A stretch of DNA of 12,395 nucleotides from Frankiales bacterium (GTDB taxonomy: Bacteria > Actinomycetota > Actinomycetes > Mycobacteriales > SCTD01), in NCBI GenBank assembly GCA_025965735.1, contig JAOPWK010000232.1:1-12395 (forward strand). Direction: 5' to 3'. The first letter of the stretch is position 1. Each line of letters begins with the position of its first letter. The position numbers were made by a program, and so were the translations under genes. Below the pieces are notes generated by a model. It was not told where the DNA came from and ran no database searches. It saw only the letters and a list, made by a program, of their open reading frames with translations. Below are positions 5,782-12,395 of this stretch, piece after piece.

Positions 5782-6735
5782 TCGGCGAAGAAGACCGAGC
5801 GGCTGCTCAACCTGGTCATCTGCCTGCTCCACACCCGCCGCTTCCTGTCCGTGCAGGAGATACGCGCGGCGATCCCCGGCTACGAGCAGGACACCGAGGA
5901 CTCCTTCCGCCGGATGTTCGAGCGGGACAAGGAAGAGCTGCGCGAGCTGGGGGTCCCGCTCGAGACCGGCACCAACAGCCACGCGCACGACGACGAGCCC
6001 GGCTACCGGATCGCCCGACGCGACTACGAGCTGCCGCCCATTGCGCTGGAGCCCGACGAGGCCGCCGCGCTCGGCCTGGCCGCCCGGCTGTGGCAGTCCG
6101 CTCCGCTGGCCGGCGCCACCGGGACGGCGCTGCTGAAGCTGCGTGCCGCGGGCGTGGAGTCCGTCCGCGCTCCCGCTGCGCTGGAGCCGCGGGTCGGCGC
6201 GTCCGAGCCCGCCTTCGAGAGCGCTCTGCGCGCCGTGCAGGACGGCCGCGCCGTCGTCTTCGACTACCGGGCAAGCGGCGTGGCCGCCCCGCAGCGGCGC
6301 AGCGTCGAGCCGTGGGGCGTCGTGTCGTGGCGGGGTCGCTGGTACCTCGTCGGCCACGACACCGACCGCGGGGCCGAGCGCGTGTTCCGGCTCTCGCGGA
6401 TCGTCGGCACCGTGCAGGCGGTGGGGGAGCCGGGCGCGGTGGTGCCGCCCGAGGGCGTCGACCTGAGCGCGATGGCCGGCCGGATGGCGACCGAGGAGCC
6501 GCGGGAGACCGCGCGGGTGTCGCTGCGGCCGGGGGCAGGCTGGGAGCTGCGCCGCGAGGCGACGGCCATCGCCGACGACCAGGACCGCGACGGCTGGACG
6601 GTCGTCGACATCGGCTTCTCCGACCCCGAGCGGTTGGCAGACCGGGTGACCGGTTTCGGCGCGGACGCCGTGGTGCTGTCGCCGCCCGCGGCGCGCGAGG
6701 CCGTCGTACGCCGACTGCGAGGGCTGGCCTCATGA
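5779..6735 (+). CDS. pafB: WYL-domain transcription regulator PafB
   Basis: PafB pairs with PafC to form a transcription activator which, in mycobacteria, switches on much of the RecA-independent DNA-damage response; the name comes from its place next to pafA. The 318-residue product has an N-terminal winged helix-turn-helix (about 3-80, with TERLLNLVICLLHTRRFLSVQEI and a recognition region through about 56). A helical linker follows, then a WYL domain (about 145-215) with the name-giving Trp188-Tyr189-Leu190 and the conserved basic RVFRLSRI (201-208). A WCX extension lies at about 240-316. The WYL domain is thought to sense a nucleic-acid or other ligand. The ATG at 5779 follows a TAACGT element by 7 nt, consistent with a leaderless message. 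The stop overlaps the pafC start by 4 bp (ATGA, 6732-6735), so equal amounts of the two subunits are expected. Confidence 0.95.
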   Translation: MSAKKTERLLNLVICLLHTRRFLSVQEIRAAIPGYEQDTEDSFRRMFERDKEELRELGVPLETGTNSHAHDDEPGYRIARRDYELPPIALEPDEAAALGLAARLWQSAPLAGATGTALLKLRAAGVESVRAPAALEPRVGASEPAFESALRAVQDGRAVVFDYRASGVAAPQRRSVEPWGVVSWRGRWYLVGHDTDRGAERVFRLSRIVGTVQAVGEPGAVVPPEGVDLSAMAGRMATEEPRETARVSLRPGAGWELRREATAIADDQDRDGWTVVDIGFSDPERLADRVTGFGADAVVLSPPAAREAVVRRLRGLAS

Positions 6736-7682
6736 GCGGCGCCGTGGGGCAGCTGCCCCGACTGCTGGCCCTGGTGCCGTACCTGCTCGCCCGTCCGGGC
6801 GTGCGGCTGGCCGAGGTGGCCAAGGACTTCGGCATCAGCGAGGAGCGCCTGCGCAAGGACCTCAACCTGCTGTGGGTCTGCGGGCTGCCCGGCCACGGGC
6901 CGGGCGACCTCATCGACGTCGAGTTCGAGGGCGACACCGTCACCCTCATCGAACCCGCGGGCGTGACCCGGCCGCTGCGCCTCGCGGTGGACGAGGCGCT
7001 CGCGCTGATCGTCGCCCTGCGCGCGCTGGCCGAGACGCCCGGCCTGGACGAGCGGGACGCCGTCGACCGGGCGCTGGCGAAGGTCGAGCAGGCCGCCGGC
7101 ACCGCCGGGGCGCCGGCCACCCGCGTCGAGATCTCGGTGGAGGGGGAGGAGCGCGTCCTGCCCGTCGTGCAGAGCGCGCTGGAGCAGCACCGCCGGCTGC
7201 ACCTGTCCTACTACGTCCCCGGCCGCGACGAGACGACCGAGCGCGACGTCGACCCGATGCGGCTGCTGCTGGTCGAGGGGCGCAGCTACCTGGAGGCGTG
7301 GTGCCGCCGGGTCGAGGGCGTGCGGCTGTTCCGCCTGGACCGCGTCGCCGACGTCCAGCTGCTCGACGCGCCTGCCGAGCCGCCGCACGACGCCGCTCCG
7401 CGGGACCTGTCGCAGGGGCTGTTCCGCCCCGGCCCCGACGACCTGCTCGTGACGCTGGCCCTGCGGCCCGGCGCCGCCTGGGTGGCGGACTACCACCCGT
7501 GCGAGTCCGTCAGCGAGAACGCCGACGGGAGCCTGACGGTCCGGCTGCGGGCCCGCGACACCGGCTGGCTGCGCCGGCTGGCTCTCCGGCTGGGCGACCA
7601 GGGACGGGTGCTCGCGCCGGGCGACCTGGCCGAGGCGGTCCGTGCCGACGCGGCGCGGGCCCTCGCGGCGTACGTCGACTGA
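6732..7682 (+). CDS. pafC: WYL-domain transcription regulator PafC
   Basis: This is the second PafBC subunit, 316 residues, built like PafB: helix-turn-helix at about 25-47 (RLAEVAKDFGISEERLRKDLN), linker helices at about 85-120, a WYL domain at 141-212, and a WCX domain at about 235-315. The WYL signature is degenerate: the tryptophan position is Ser185 (RSYLEAW). The downstream basic motif (VRLFRLDRV, 197-205) is kept. The two proteins are therefore not interchangeable copies; one may carry the ligand site and the other mainly structural contacts, which is inference. The start is fixed by the ATGA overlap with pafB. An imperfect 29-bp palindrome follows 13 nt behind the stop. Confidence 0.94.
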   Translation: MSGAVGQLPRLLALVPYLLARPGVRLAEVAKDFGISEERLRKDLNLLWVCGLPGHGPGDLIDVEFEGDTVTLIEPAGVTRPLRLAVDEALALIVALRALAETPGLDERDAVDRALAKVEQAAGTAGAPATRVEISVEGEERVLPVVQSALEQHRRLHLSYYVPGRDETTERDVDPMRLLLVEGRSYLEAWCRRVEGVRLFRLDRVADVQLLDAPAEPPHDAAPRDLSQGLFRPGPDDLLVTLALRPGAAWVADYHPCESVSENADGSLTVRLRARDTGWLRRLALRLGDQGRVLAPGDLAEAVRADAARALAAYVD

Positions 7683-7695
7683 GCCGGACGGCCCC

Positions 7696-7724
7696 GCACG
7701 TCATCACTCTGAGTGATCACACGC
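7696..7724. promoter_or_regulatory. 29-bp imperfect palindrome between pafC and the zinc-ribbon gene
   Basis: The core 7703-7709 (ATCACTC) is the exact reverse complement of 7711-7717, centred on T7710. Extended to 14-nt arms (7696-7709 and 7711-7724), 11 of 14 positions match. With a one-base centre it looks more like a dimeric protein binding site than an RNA hairpin, although RNA could fold with a 5-nt loop. It lies 81 nt before the next start and could serve as operator for that gene or as terminator for pafBC; there is no U tract. Confidence 0.5.
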
Positions 7725-7788
7725 GAACGGGGTCAAGCATCCGCACGCTCCTGCCGAAGCCGTCTGTGTCGCACACCGCGACGACGAC

Positions 7789-7795
7789 GAGGGAG
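7789..7795 (+). promoter_or_regulatory. Ribosome binding site of the zinc-ribbon gene
   Basis: GAGGGAG ends 9 nt before ATG 7805. This marks a leadered start, unlike the neighbouring genes that seem to lack leaders, and implies a separate promoter within 7683-7788 or read-through from pafC. Confidence 0.65.
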
Positions 7796-7804
7796 ATCCG
7801 GGCC

Positions 7805-8137
7805 ATGACCACCATCAAGGCGTCCTGCCCCAGCTGCGGCGAGGTCGAGCTGACGCCCGCCGACGTGTCCCTCATGGTGTGCAGCCACGCGCCGCTGTCG
7901 TACTACGCGTTCTCCTGCCCCGGCTGCCTGGACGAGGTGCGCAAGCCGGCCGACGACCACGTCGTCTCGCTGCTGGTCTCCGGCGGTGTGCCGGCGCACG
8001 TGTGGGACGTCCCGAACGAGGCCCTCGAGCCCAAGGAGGGCCCGCGGCTGTCCTACGACGACCTGCTCGACTTCGCGCTGCACCTGGGCTCCACGGACCT
8101 GCTCGCCGCCGCTGCCGGCGCCTCCGTCCGCACCTGA
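7805..8137 (+). CDS. Small zinc-ribbon-like protein of unknown function
   Basis: The product has 110 residues. Near the N-terminus are two CxxC pairs, CPSC (residues 8-11) and CPGC (about 46-49), which would bind one zinc ion as a ribbon. A fifth cysteine lies between them in VCSH. The C-terminal half is helical and acidic (SYDDLLDFALHLGSTDLL). There is no signal peptide or membrane segment, so it is cytoplasmic. Similar short proteins occur in Actinobacteria near pafC/tatA, as far as I recall, without a known role; nucleic-acid or protein binding is possible. The ATG is preceded by GAGGGAG, and a 29-bp palindrome upstream may regulate it. Confidence 0.85.
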   Translation: MTTIKASCPSCGEVELTPADVSLMVCSHAPLSYYAFSCPGCLDEVRKPADDHVVSLLVSGGVPAHVWDVPNEALEPKEGPRLSYDDLLDFALHLGSTDLLAAAAGASVRT

Positions 8138-8153
8138 GCAGAGAGCTGTCCTC

Positions 8154-8159
8154 TACGCT
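8154..8159 (+). promoter_or_regulatory. Putative -10 element for a leaderless message (small membrane protein)
   Basis: TACGCT ends 7 nt before GTG 8167, the expected distance if transcription begins at the start codon. No -35 is recognisable. The same hexamer recurs in front of tatA at 8441-8446. Confidence 0.45.
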
Positions 8160-8166
8160 GCGCCAG

Positions 8167-8415
8167 GTGTTCTGGCTGCTGCTCTGCCTCCTCCTGCTCG
8201 TCGCCCTGGTCGCCCTCGGGCTCGCGCTGCTGACCCTGTGGCGCCGGGTGAAGGTCCTCGGCCGCCAGGTCGCCGAGGCCGGCGAGACCGCCGCGCAGGT
8301 CCAGCAGGCCGTGGTCGACGCACGCGTCGGCGGCCCCCTCGAGGTCAAGCCCTGCCCGACCTGCGGCACCCCCGTCCCGGCCAAGGTCCTGCGCGAGGCC
8401 GCGGCACGCGCGTAG
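8167..8415 (+). CDS. Small membrane-anchored protein with a C-terminal CxxC motif
   Basis: The product has 82 residues: one strongly hydrophobic helix at the very N-terminus (about 2-24), then WRRVKVLGRQV and a short, probably coiled-coil helix (about 26-50), then a C-terminal CPTCGTPVP motif. Positive charges after the helix suggest the tail is cytoplasmic. A single CxxC could bind metal only as a dimer or with a partner, for example the zinc-ribbon protein encoded just upstream. I chose GTG 8167 because a TACGCT element stands 7 nt before it. The frame is open further upstream with CTG codons at 8146 and 8158, so a slightly longer form cannot be excluded. The function is not known; similar short proteins are found near tatA in related genomes, by recollection only. 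Confidence 0.75.
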   Translation: MFWLLLCLLLLVALVALGLALLTLWRRVKVLGRQVAEAGETAAQVQQAVVDARVGGPLEVKPCPTCGTPVPAKVLREAAARA

Positions 8416-8440
8416 CAGCGCCAGGTCGCGCCTCCCGGCG

Positions 8441-8446
8441 TACGCT
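8441..8446 (+). promoter_or_regulatory. Putative -10 element of the tatA-tatC operon
   Basis: TACGCT lies within the perfect palindrome GCGTACGC (8438-8445). Transcription would start near 8453, giving a leader of about 27 nt that contains the tatA ribosome site. No good -35 is visible. Confidence 0.4.
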
Positions 8447-8465
8447 CGACCCGTCGTCCATGCGC

Positions 8466-8472
8466 AGAGGAG
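8466..8472 (+). promoter_or_regulatory. Ribosome binding site of tatA
   Basis: AGAGGAG stands 7 nt before GTG 8480 and fixes that start. Confidence 0.75.
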
Positions 8473-8479
8473 CACCACC

Positions 8480-8713
8480 GTGTCGTTGCCCGGAGGCTGG
8501 GAGCTGGTCCTGGTCGTGCTCGTCATCATGGTCCTGTTCGGCGCCAAGCGGCTGCCCGACGCCTCGCGCTCGCTCGGCCGCTCGCTGCGCATCTTCAAGG
8601 CGGAGACCAAGGGCCTGCGCGACGACAGCGACACCACCGTCACCGACACCACGGTGACGGCCCGGCAGGAGCCGCTGCCCCCCGTCGACCCCACGCAGCC
8701 GCGCCAGCCCTAG
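8480..8713 (+). CDS. tatA: Sec-independent protein translocase subunit TatA
   Basis: TatA is the small pore- or membrane-weakening subunit of the twin-arginine exporter, which carries folded proteins across the membrane. The 77-residue protein has the standard order: a short outside N-terminus with GGWELV, a transmembrane helix (about 8-20, VLVVLVIMVLFG), the FGAKRLPDA hinge, and an amphipathic helix with SLGRSLRIFKAETKGL (about 30-46). A polar, Thr/Pro-rich tail follows. The GTG start is supported by AGAGGAG 7 nt upstream. The stop codon is immediately followed by the tatC GTG, so the pair is one operon. No tatB-like gene is present in the window. Confidence 0.96.
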   Translation: MSLPGGWELVLVVLVIMVLFGAKRLPDASRSLGRSLRIFKAETKGLRDDSDTTVTDTTVTARQEPLPPVDPTQPRQP

Positions 8714-9589
8714 GTGGCCGTCGCTCCCAAGAGCCGGAAGGTCGCACGACCGGCCGACGGCCGGATGGCCCTGGTCGAGCACCTGCGCGAGCTACGCAAC
8801 CGGCTGGGCATCTCGCTGCTGGCGCTGTTCGTCTGCGCCGTCGTGGCGTTCCTCCTGCGCGAGCAGCTGTTCGACCTCATCAAGCGCCCGTACTGCCAGA
8901 CCGACGTGGCGCAGGAGGCCGCGCGCAACGGCGGCGACGAGTGCGGGCTGTACTCCTTCAACCCGTTCGAGGAGCTCGCGGTCTCGCTGCGCGTCTCGTT
9001 CATCGTGGCGGTCATCGCGTCCTCGCCGGTCTGGCTCTACCAGCTCGGCGCGTTCATCACCCCCGCGCTGCACCGCAAGGAGAAGAAGTACGCCGCGGCT
9101 TTCCTGGGCGCCTCCCTGGTGCTGTTCGCCACCGGCACCGTCTTCGCGTACTTCACCATCTCCCGCGGCCTGGAGTTCCTGCTCACCGTCGGCGGCGACG
9201 GGATCACCAACCTCCCGTCGATCCAGAGCTACCTGTCGTTCGTCACGCTGACGCTGCTGGCGTTCGGGATCGCCTTCCTGTTCCCGGTGATCGTGCTGTT
9301 CCTGAGCTTCGTCGGGGTGTTCCCGTCCTCGAGGATGCGCTCCTGGCGGCGCGGGATGGTCGTCGGCATCGCGGTCGCCTCCGCCGTGCTGACGCCTTCG
9401 CAGGACCCCTTCACCTTCATGGCGATGGCCCTGCCCCTCTACGCGCAGTACGAGGGCTGCATCATCATCTCGCGCCTGCGCGAGCGGGCCATCCGCCGCC
9501 GGCGCGCGGTGGAGCCGGGCGCGCAGGACCTCGAGCGGCTGGGGGACGACGAGACCTCCTTCGTCGACGACCGCCCGTCGCCGCTCTGA
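8714..9589 (+). CDS. tatC: Sec-independent protein translocase subunit TatC
   Basis: TatC is the six-helix membrane receptor that recognises twin-arginine signal peptides. The product has 291 residues. Family landmarks are GRMALVEHLRELRNRL (16-31) in the cytoplasmic N-terminus, FNPFEEL (82-88) at the end of the first external loop, and TPSQDPFTFMAMALPLYAQYE (about 227-247) before the last helix. The first external loop holds two cysteines, 61 and 77. The basic, then acidic tail (about 255-291) lies in the cytoplasm. The GTG at 8714 directly abuts the tatA stop and has no own Shine-Dalgarno, implying coupled translation. An in-frame ATG at 8765 would cut the GRM motif that I regard as typical of actinobacterial TatC, so I prefer 8714. 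Confidence 0.96.
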   Translation: MAVAPKSRKVARPADGRMALVEHLRELRNRLGISLLALFVCAVVAFLLREQLFDLIKRPYCQTDVAQEAARNGGDECGLYSFNPFEELAVSLRVSFIVAVIASSPVWLYQLGAFITPALHRKEKKYAAAFLGASLVLFATGTVFAYFTISRGLEFLLTVGGDGITNLPSIQSYLSFVTLTLLAFGIAFLFPVIVLFLSFVGVFPSSRMRSWRRGMVVGIAVASAVLTPSQDPFTFMAMALPLYAQYEGCIIISRLRERAIRRRRAVEPGAQDLERLGDDETSFVDDRPSPL

Positions 9590-9615
9590 GCGCGTCCCAT
9601 CCAGCCCCTGCGGCG

Positions 9616-9621
9616 TAGCCT
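9616..9621 (+). promoter_or_regulatory. Putative -10 element of the helicase gene (leaderless)
   Basis: TAGCCT ends 6 nt before GTG 9628, with no Shine-Dalgarno at the usual distance. The same hexamer and spacing occur before the DUF3866 gene on the minus strand. No -35 is evident. Confidence 0.5.
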
Positions 9622-9627
9622 TCTGAG

Positions 9628-12342
9628 GTGAGCTCCACGCCCGCCGAGCGCTACGCGGCCTTCCGCCAGAACCAGACCGGGGCCGCACTGGCCGAGTTCG
9701 AGGTCGGTTACCCCTTCGGCCTCGACGCCTTCCAGCGGACCGCGTGCGCCGCGCTCGAAGCCGGTCGCGGGGTGCTGGTCGCCGCGCCCACCGGCGCCGG
9801 CAAGACGGTCGTGGGCGAGTTCGCGGTCCACCTGGCGCTGCGGTCGGGTCAGAAATGCTTCTACACGACGCCGATCAAGGCGCTGTCGAACCAGAAGTTC
9901 AACGACCTGACCGCCCGGTACGGCGCGGACAAGGTCGGGCTGCTCACCGGTGACAACGTCGTCAACGGCGATGCCGACGTCGTCGTCATGACCACCGAGG
10001 TCCTGCGCAACATGCTGTACGCCGACGCGCTCGCGGGCTCAGCAGGTGACCGGCTGCGCGGCCTGGCGCACGTCGTGATGGACGAGGTGCACTACCTGGC
10101 AGACCGCGAGCGCGGGGCCGTCTGGGAGGAGGTGATCATCCACCTCCCGGAGGGGGTCCAGGTCACCTCGTTGTCGGCGACGGTCAGCAACGCCGAGGAG
10201 TTCGGCGAGTGGCTGGGCACCGTCCGCGGCGACACCGAGATCGTCGTCGAGGAGCACCGGCCGGTGCCGCTGTGGCAGCACGTCCTGGTCGGCAGCCGCC
10301 TCTACGACCTGTTCGAGGGCAAGGAGGTCAACCCGCAGCTCGAGCGGATGGCCCGCGACGAGGGACGGCTGCCGGCGCGCGGCGGGCGCGGCTCCCGACC
10401 GCAGCAGCGCCGCCCGGTCATCAGCCGCCCTGACGTCCTCGCCCGGTTGGACAGCCAGGGGCTGCTGCCCGCCATCACCTTCATCTTCAGCCGGGCCGGC
10501 TGCGCCGCCGCGGTCGAGCAGTGCCTGCGCTCGGGCCTGCGCCTGAACACCGCCGAGGAGGCCGATCGGGTCCGCGTCATCGTCGAGCGCAAGACCGCCA
10601 GCATCCCGCGCGAGGACCTGCGGGTGCTGGGCTACTGGGACTTCCTGGAGGGGTTGCAGCGCGGGATCGCGGCGCACCACGCCGGCATGCTGCCGACCTT
10701 CAAGGAGGTCGTCGAGGAGCTGTTCACGACCGGACTGGTGAAAGCGGTCTTCGCGACCGAGACGCTCGCGCTCGGCATCAACATGCCGGCCCGCTCCGTG
10801 GTGCTCGAGAAGCTGGTCAAGTGGAACGGCGAGACGCACGCCGACGTGACGCCGGGGGAGTACACCCAGCTCACCGGCCGGGCCGGCCGCCGCGGCATCG
10901 ACGTCGAGGGGCACGCGGTCGTCCTGTGGCAGCCGGGCATGGACCCGCGGCAGGTGGCCGGCCTCGCCTCGACCCGCACCTACCCGCTCCGCTCGTCGTT
11001 CCGGCCTTCGTACAACATGGCGGTGAACCTGGTCGGCTCGCTCGGCAGGGACCAGGCGCGCACCCTGCTGGAGAGCTCCTTCGCGCAGTTCCAGGCGGAC
11101 GCCTCCGTCGTCGGGCTGGCCCGGCAGATCACCCGCAACCTCGAGGGCCTCGAGGGCTACCGCGAGGCGATGATCTGCCATCTGGGCGACGCGACCGAGT
11201 ACGCCCGGCTCCGGGCAGAGCTGAAGCAGCGCGAGAACGACATGGCCCGCAGCGGCGCCTCCCAGCGCCGCGCCGCCGCGGCCGCCTCGCTGGAGCAGCT
11301 CAAGCCGGGTGACGTGATCCGGGTGCCGACCGGCCGCCGCAGCGGGCTGGCGGTCGTGCTCGACCCGGGTGTGGGCAGCAACGGCGACGCCCACCCCATG
11401 GTGGTCACCGAGGACCGCTGGGCCGGGCGGCTGTCCTCGGCCGACTTCTCGCAGGCGGTCGAGCCGCTGGACCGGGTCAAGGTGCCGAAGGGCTTCAACG
11501 CCCGCTCACCGCAGGCCCGCCGGGACATGGCCTCGACGCTGCGTGCGCTCGACCTGCCTGCTGCTGAGCGGGGCCGGCGCCGCTCCTCGGCCGCTGACGA
11601 CGAGAAGCTGAACGCCCTGCGCGCGGAGCTGCGGCGGCACCCGGTGCACGGCTGCGACGACCGCGAGGCGCACATGCGCTGGGCCGAGCGCTGGCACCGG
11701 CTGCGCGAGGAGACCGACAAGCTCGAGCGCCGCGTGTCCGGCAAGACGTCCTCGATCGCCCGCACCTTCGACCGCGTCTGCGCGGTGCTGGACGAGCTCG
11801 GCTACCTGCAGGGCGAGCAGGTCGCGCCGGCGGGGACCTCGCTGTCGCGGGTCTACAGCGAGTCGGACCTGCTGGCCGTCGAGAGCCTGCGGCAGGGCCT
11901 CTGGGACGAGCTGTCTCCCTCCGAGCTGGCCGCGGTCGTCTCGACCCTCGTCTACAGCGCCCGCCGCGCCGACGAGTCGAACCCGCTGGTGCCGTCCGGT
12001 CCCGTGCAAGGCGCGCTGAAGGAGATGGACCGGCTCTGGAAGACGCTCGCCGACGTCGAGTCCGAGGCAGGCGTGCAGTTCCTGCGGCAGCCGGACAACG
12101 GCTTCGCCTGGGCGACGTGGCGCTGGGCCGGGGGAGCGACCCTGGAGCAGGTGCTGCAGGACGACCCGGACATGACCGCGGGCGACTTCGTGCGCTGGTG
12201 CAAGCAGATCGTCGACCTGCTGGGGCAGATCGCGCTTGTAGCCGAGGACCTGTCGCCGCGTGGCGCCGAGCTCCGCAAGACGACCCGCAAGGCCATCGAG
12301 GCCGTCCGCCGCGGCGTCGTCTCGTACAGCAGCGTCACCTGA
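9628..12342 (+). CDS. helY: Ski2/Mtr4-like SF2 ATP-dependent helicase (HelY type)
   Basis: The product has 904 residues, close to M. tuberculosis HelY (906). Its position next to tatC is the same as there. SF2 motifs are complete: I APTGAGKT (53-60), Ia TTPIKALSNQK (80-90), Ib TGD (107-109), II DEVH (152-155), III SAT (183-185), IV FIFSRAGC (285-292), V FATETLALGINMPARS (375-390) and VI QLTGRAGRRG (414-423). A basic Gly/Arg/Gln-rich linker (about 250-262) separates the two RecA-like lobes. AAHHAGMLP (348-356) and the sequence after motif VI mark the Ski2/Mtr4 group. The C-terminal part (about 720-900) fits a DSHCT domain. Eukaryotic relatives feed RNA to the exosome; the bacterial protein is probably a 3'-5' RNA or DNA helicase, but its substrate is not shown by sequence. 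GTG 9628 is preceded by TAGCCT at leaderless spacing. Confidence 0.95.
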   Translation: MSSTPAERYAAFRQNQTGAALAEFEVGYPFGLDAFQRTACAALEAGRGVLVAAPTGAGKTVVGEFAVHLALRSGQKCFYTTPIKALSNQKFNDLTARYGADKVGLLTGDNVVNGDADVVVMTTEVLRNMLYADALAGSAGDRLRGLAHVVMDEVHYLADRERGAVWEEVIIHLPEGVQVTSLSATVSNAEEFGEWLGTVRGDTEIVVEEHRPVPLWQHVLVGSRLYDLFEGKEVNPQLERMARDEGRLPARGGRGSRPQQRRPVISRPDVLARLDSQGLLPAITFIFSRAGCAAAVEQCLRSGLRLNTAEEADRVRVIVERKTASIPREDLRVLGYWDFLEGLQRGIAAHHAGMLPTFKEVVEELFTTGLVKAVFATETLALGINMPARSVVLEKLVKWNGETHADVTPGEYTQLTGRAGRRGIDVEGHAVVLWQPGMDPRQVAGLASTRTYPLRSSFRPSYNMAVNLVGSLGRDQARTLLESSFAQFQADASVVGLARQITRNLEGLEGYREAMICHLGDATEYARLRAELKQRENDMARSGASQRRAAAAASLEQLKPGDVIRVPTGRRSGLAVVLDPGVGSNGDAHPMVVTEDRWAGRLSSADFSQAVEPLDRVKVPKGFNARSPQARRDMASTLRALDLPAAERGRRRSSAADDEKLNALRAELRRHPVHGCDDREAHMRWAERWHRLREETDKLERRVSGKTSSIARTFDRVCAVLDELGYLQGEQVAPAGTSLSRVYSESDLLAVESLRQGLWDELSPSELAAVVSTLVYSARRADESNPLVPSGPVQGALKEMDRLWKTLADVESEAGVQFLRQPDNGFAWATWRWAGGATLEQVLQDDPDMTAGDFVRWCKQIVDLLGQIALVAEDLSPRGAELRKTTRKAIEAVRRGVVSYSSVT

Positions 12343-12353
12343 CCGAACCTCTG

Positions 12354-12395
12354 CCGCGATCATGCAGTTGTGGCACGCCCGCTGAGCGTGCGCGG
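12354..12395 (+). repeat. Palindromic stretch behind the helicase gene, cut by the window end
   Basis: GCACGC at 12373-12378 and GCGTGC at 12386-12391 form a 6-bp stem with a 7-nt loop. Outer CCGCG (12354-12358) and CGCGG (12391-12395) are also reverse complements. The segment between, GATCATGCAGTTGTGGCAC, resembles by memory a dispersed extragenic repeat of some high-GC Actinobacteria, but only one partial copy is in view. It may act as terminator for the helicase gene. Confidence 0.35.

Noticed and set aside
4716..5834. Extension of the cyclase frame upstream to 5834
   Set aside because: The extra part is Arg/Gly/Ala-rich noise over the DUF3866 gene. The GTG at 4715 with a 4-bp overlap and a normal N-terminus is the sensible start.
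7762..7778. TGTGTCGCAC-like match to a PafBC/RecA-NDp motif
   Set aside because: It breaks the TGTCRG core as I know it and has no TANNNT at the right distance; it is at most a short GTGT/ACAC repeat.
1..12395. CRISPR array, tRNA, rRNA, transposase or phage genes
   Set aside because: No direct-repeat array, no tRNA-like clover pattern, no transposase or integrase motif seen; gene content is chromosomal core apart from the edges.

Overview
This is a high-GC (visibly above 70%), densely coded actinobacterial segment. Identity of the genes and their order (pafA, FKBP, pafB, pafC, tatA, tatC, Ski2-like helicase) match the pupylation/Tat/helY locus seen across Actinobacteria, including M. tuberculosis. 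GTG starts are frequent, several starts look leaderless, and neighbours overlap by 4 bp. I cannot name a genus. The flavour is Frankia/Geodermatophilaceae-like, but that is a guess.

Layout. (1) 1-1176, plus strand: the 3' end of a CopD-type copper membrane protein, then a secreted, C-terminally anchored YcnI/DUF1775 copper-binding protein. (2) 1177-1492: a gene-free gap that is unusually rich in long inverted repeats. It holds a probable terminator behind ycnI and two further hairpins in front of pafA. (3) 1493-3235: pafA (Pup ligase) and a small FKBP prolyl isomerase. (4) 5755-3246, minus strand: a two-gene operon, a DUF3866 protein followed by a 6TM-HAMP class III adenylate cyclase, running tail-to-tail into the FKBP gene. 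(5) 5779-7682, plus strand: pafB and pafC, overlapping by 4 bp. These encode the two WYL-domain subunits of the PafBC DNA-damage transcription activator. (6) 7805-8415: two small zinc-ribbon/CxxC proteins, one soluble and one membrane-anchored. (7) 8480-9589: tatA and tatC. (8) 9628-12342: a HelY/Mtr4-like SF2 helicase with motifs complete. The window ends in a short palindromic stretch.

How it fits together. PafA attaches Pup to lysines of target proteins; in mycobacteria PafBC induces DNA-repair genes. TatA and TatC are the core of the twin-arginine exporter. No pup, dop, prcA/prcB or mpa/arc gene is visible, and copper genes sit immediately upstream of pafA, where proteasome genes are often found. 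The cyclase/DUF3866 pair interrupts the pafA-to-pafB stretch on the opposite strand.

No gene here is clearly a new biological system. The least expected signals are non-coding: a divergent promoter between DUF3866 and pafB in which both start codons lie in a perfect inverted repeat and the two -10 elements overlap; a consistent set of TANNNT elements 6-7 nt before start codons; the structured 316-bp gap before pafA; and a 29-bp imperfect palindrome after pafC.
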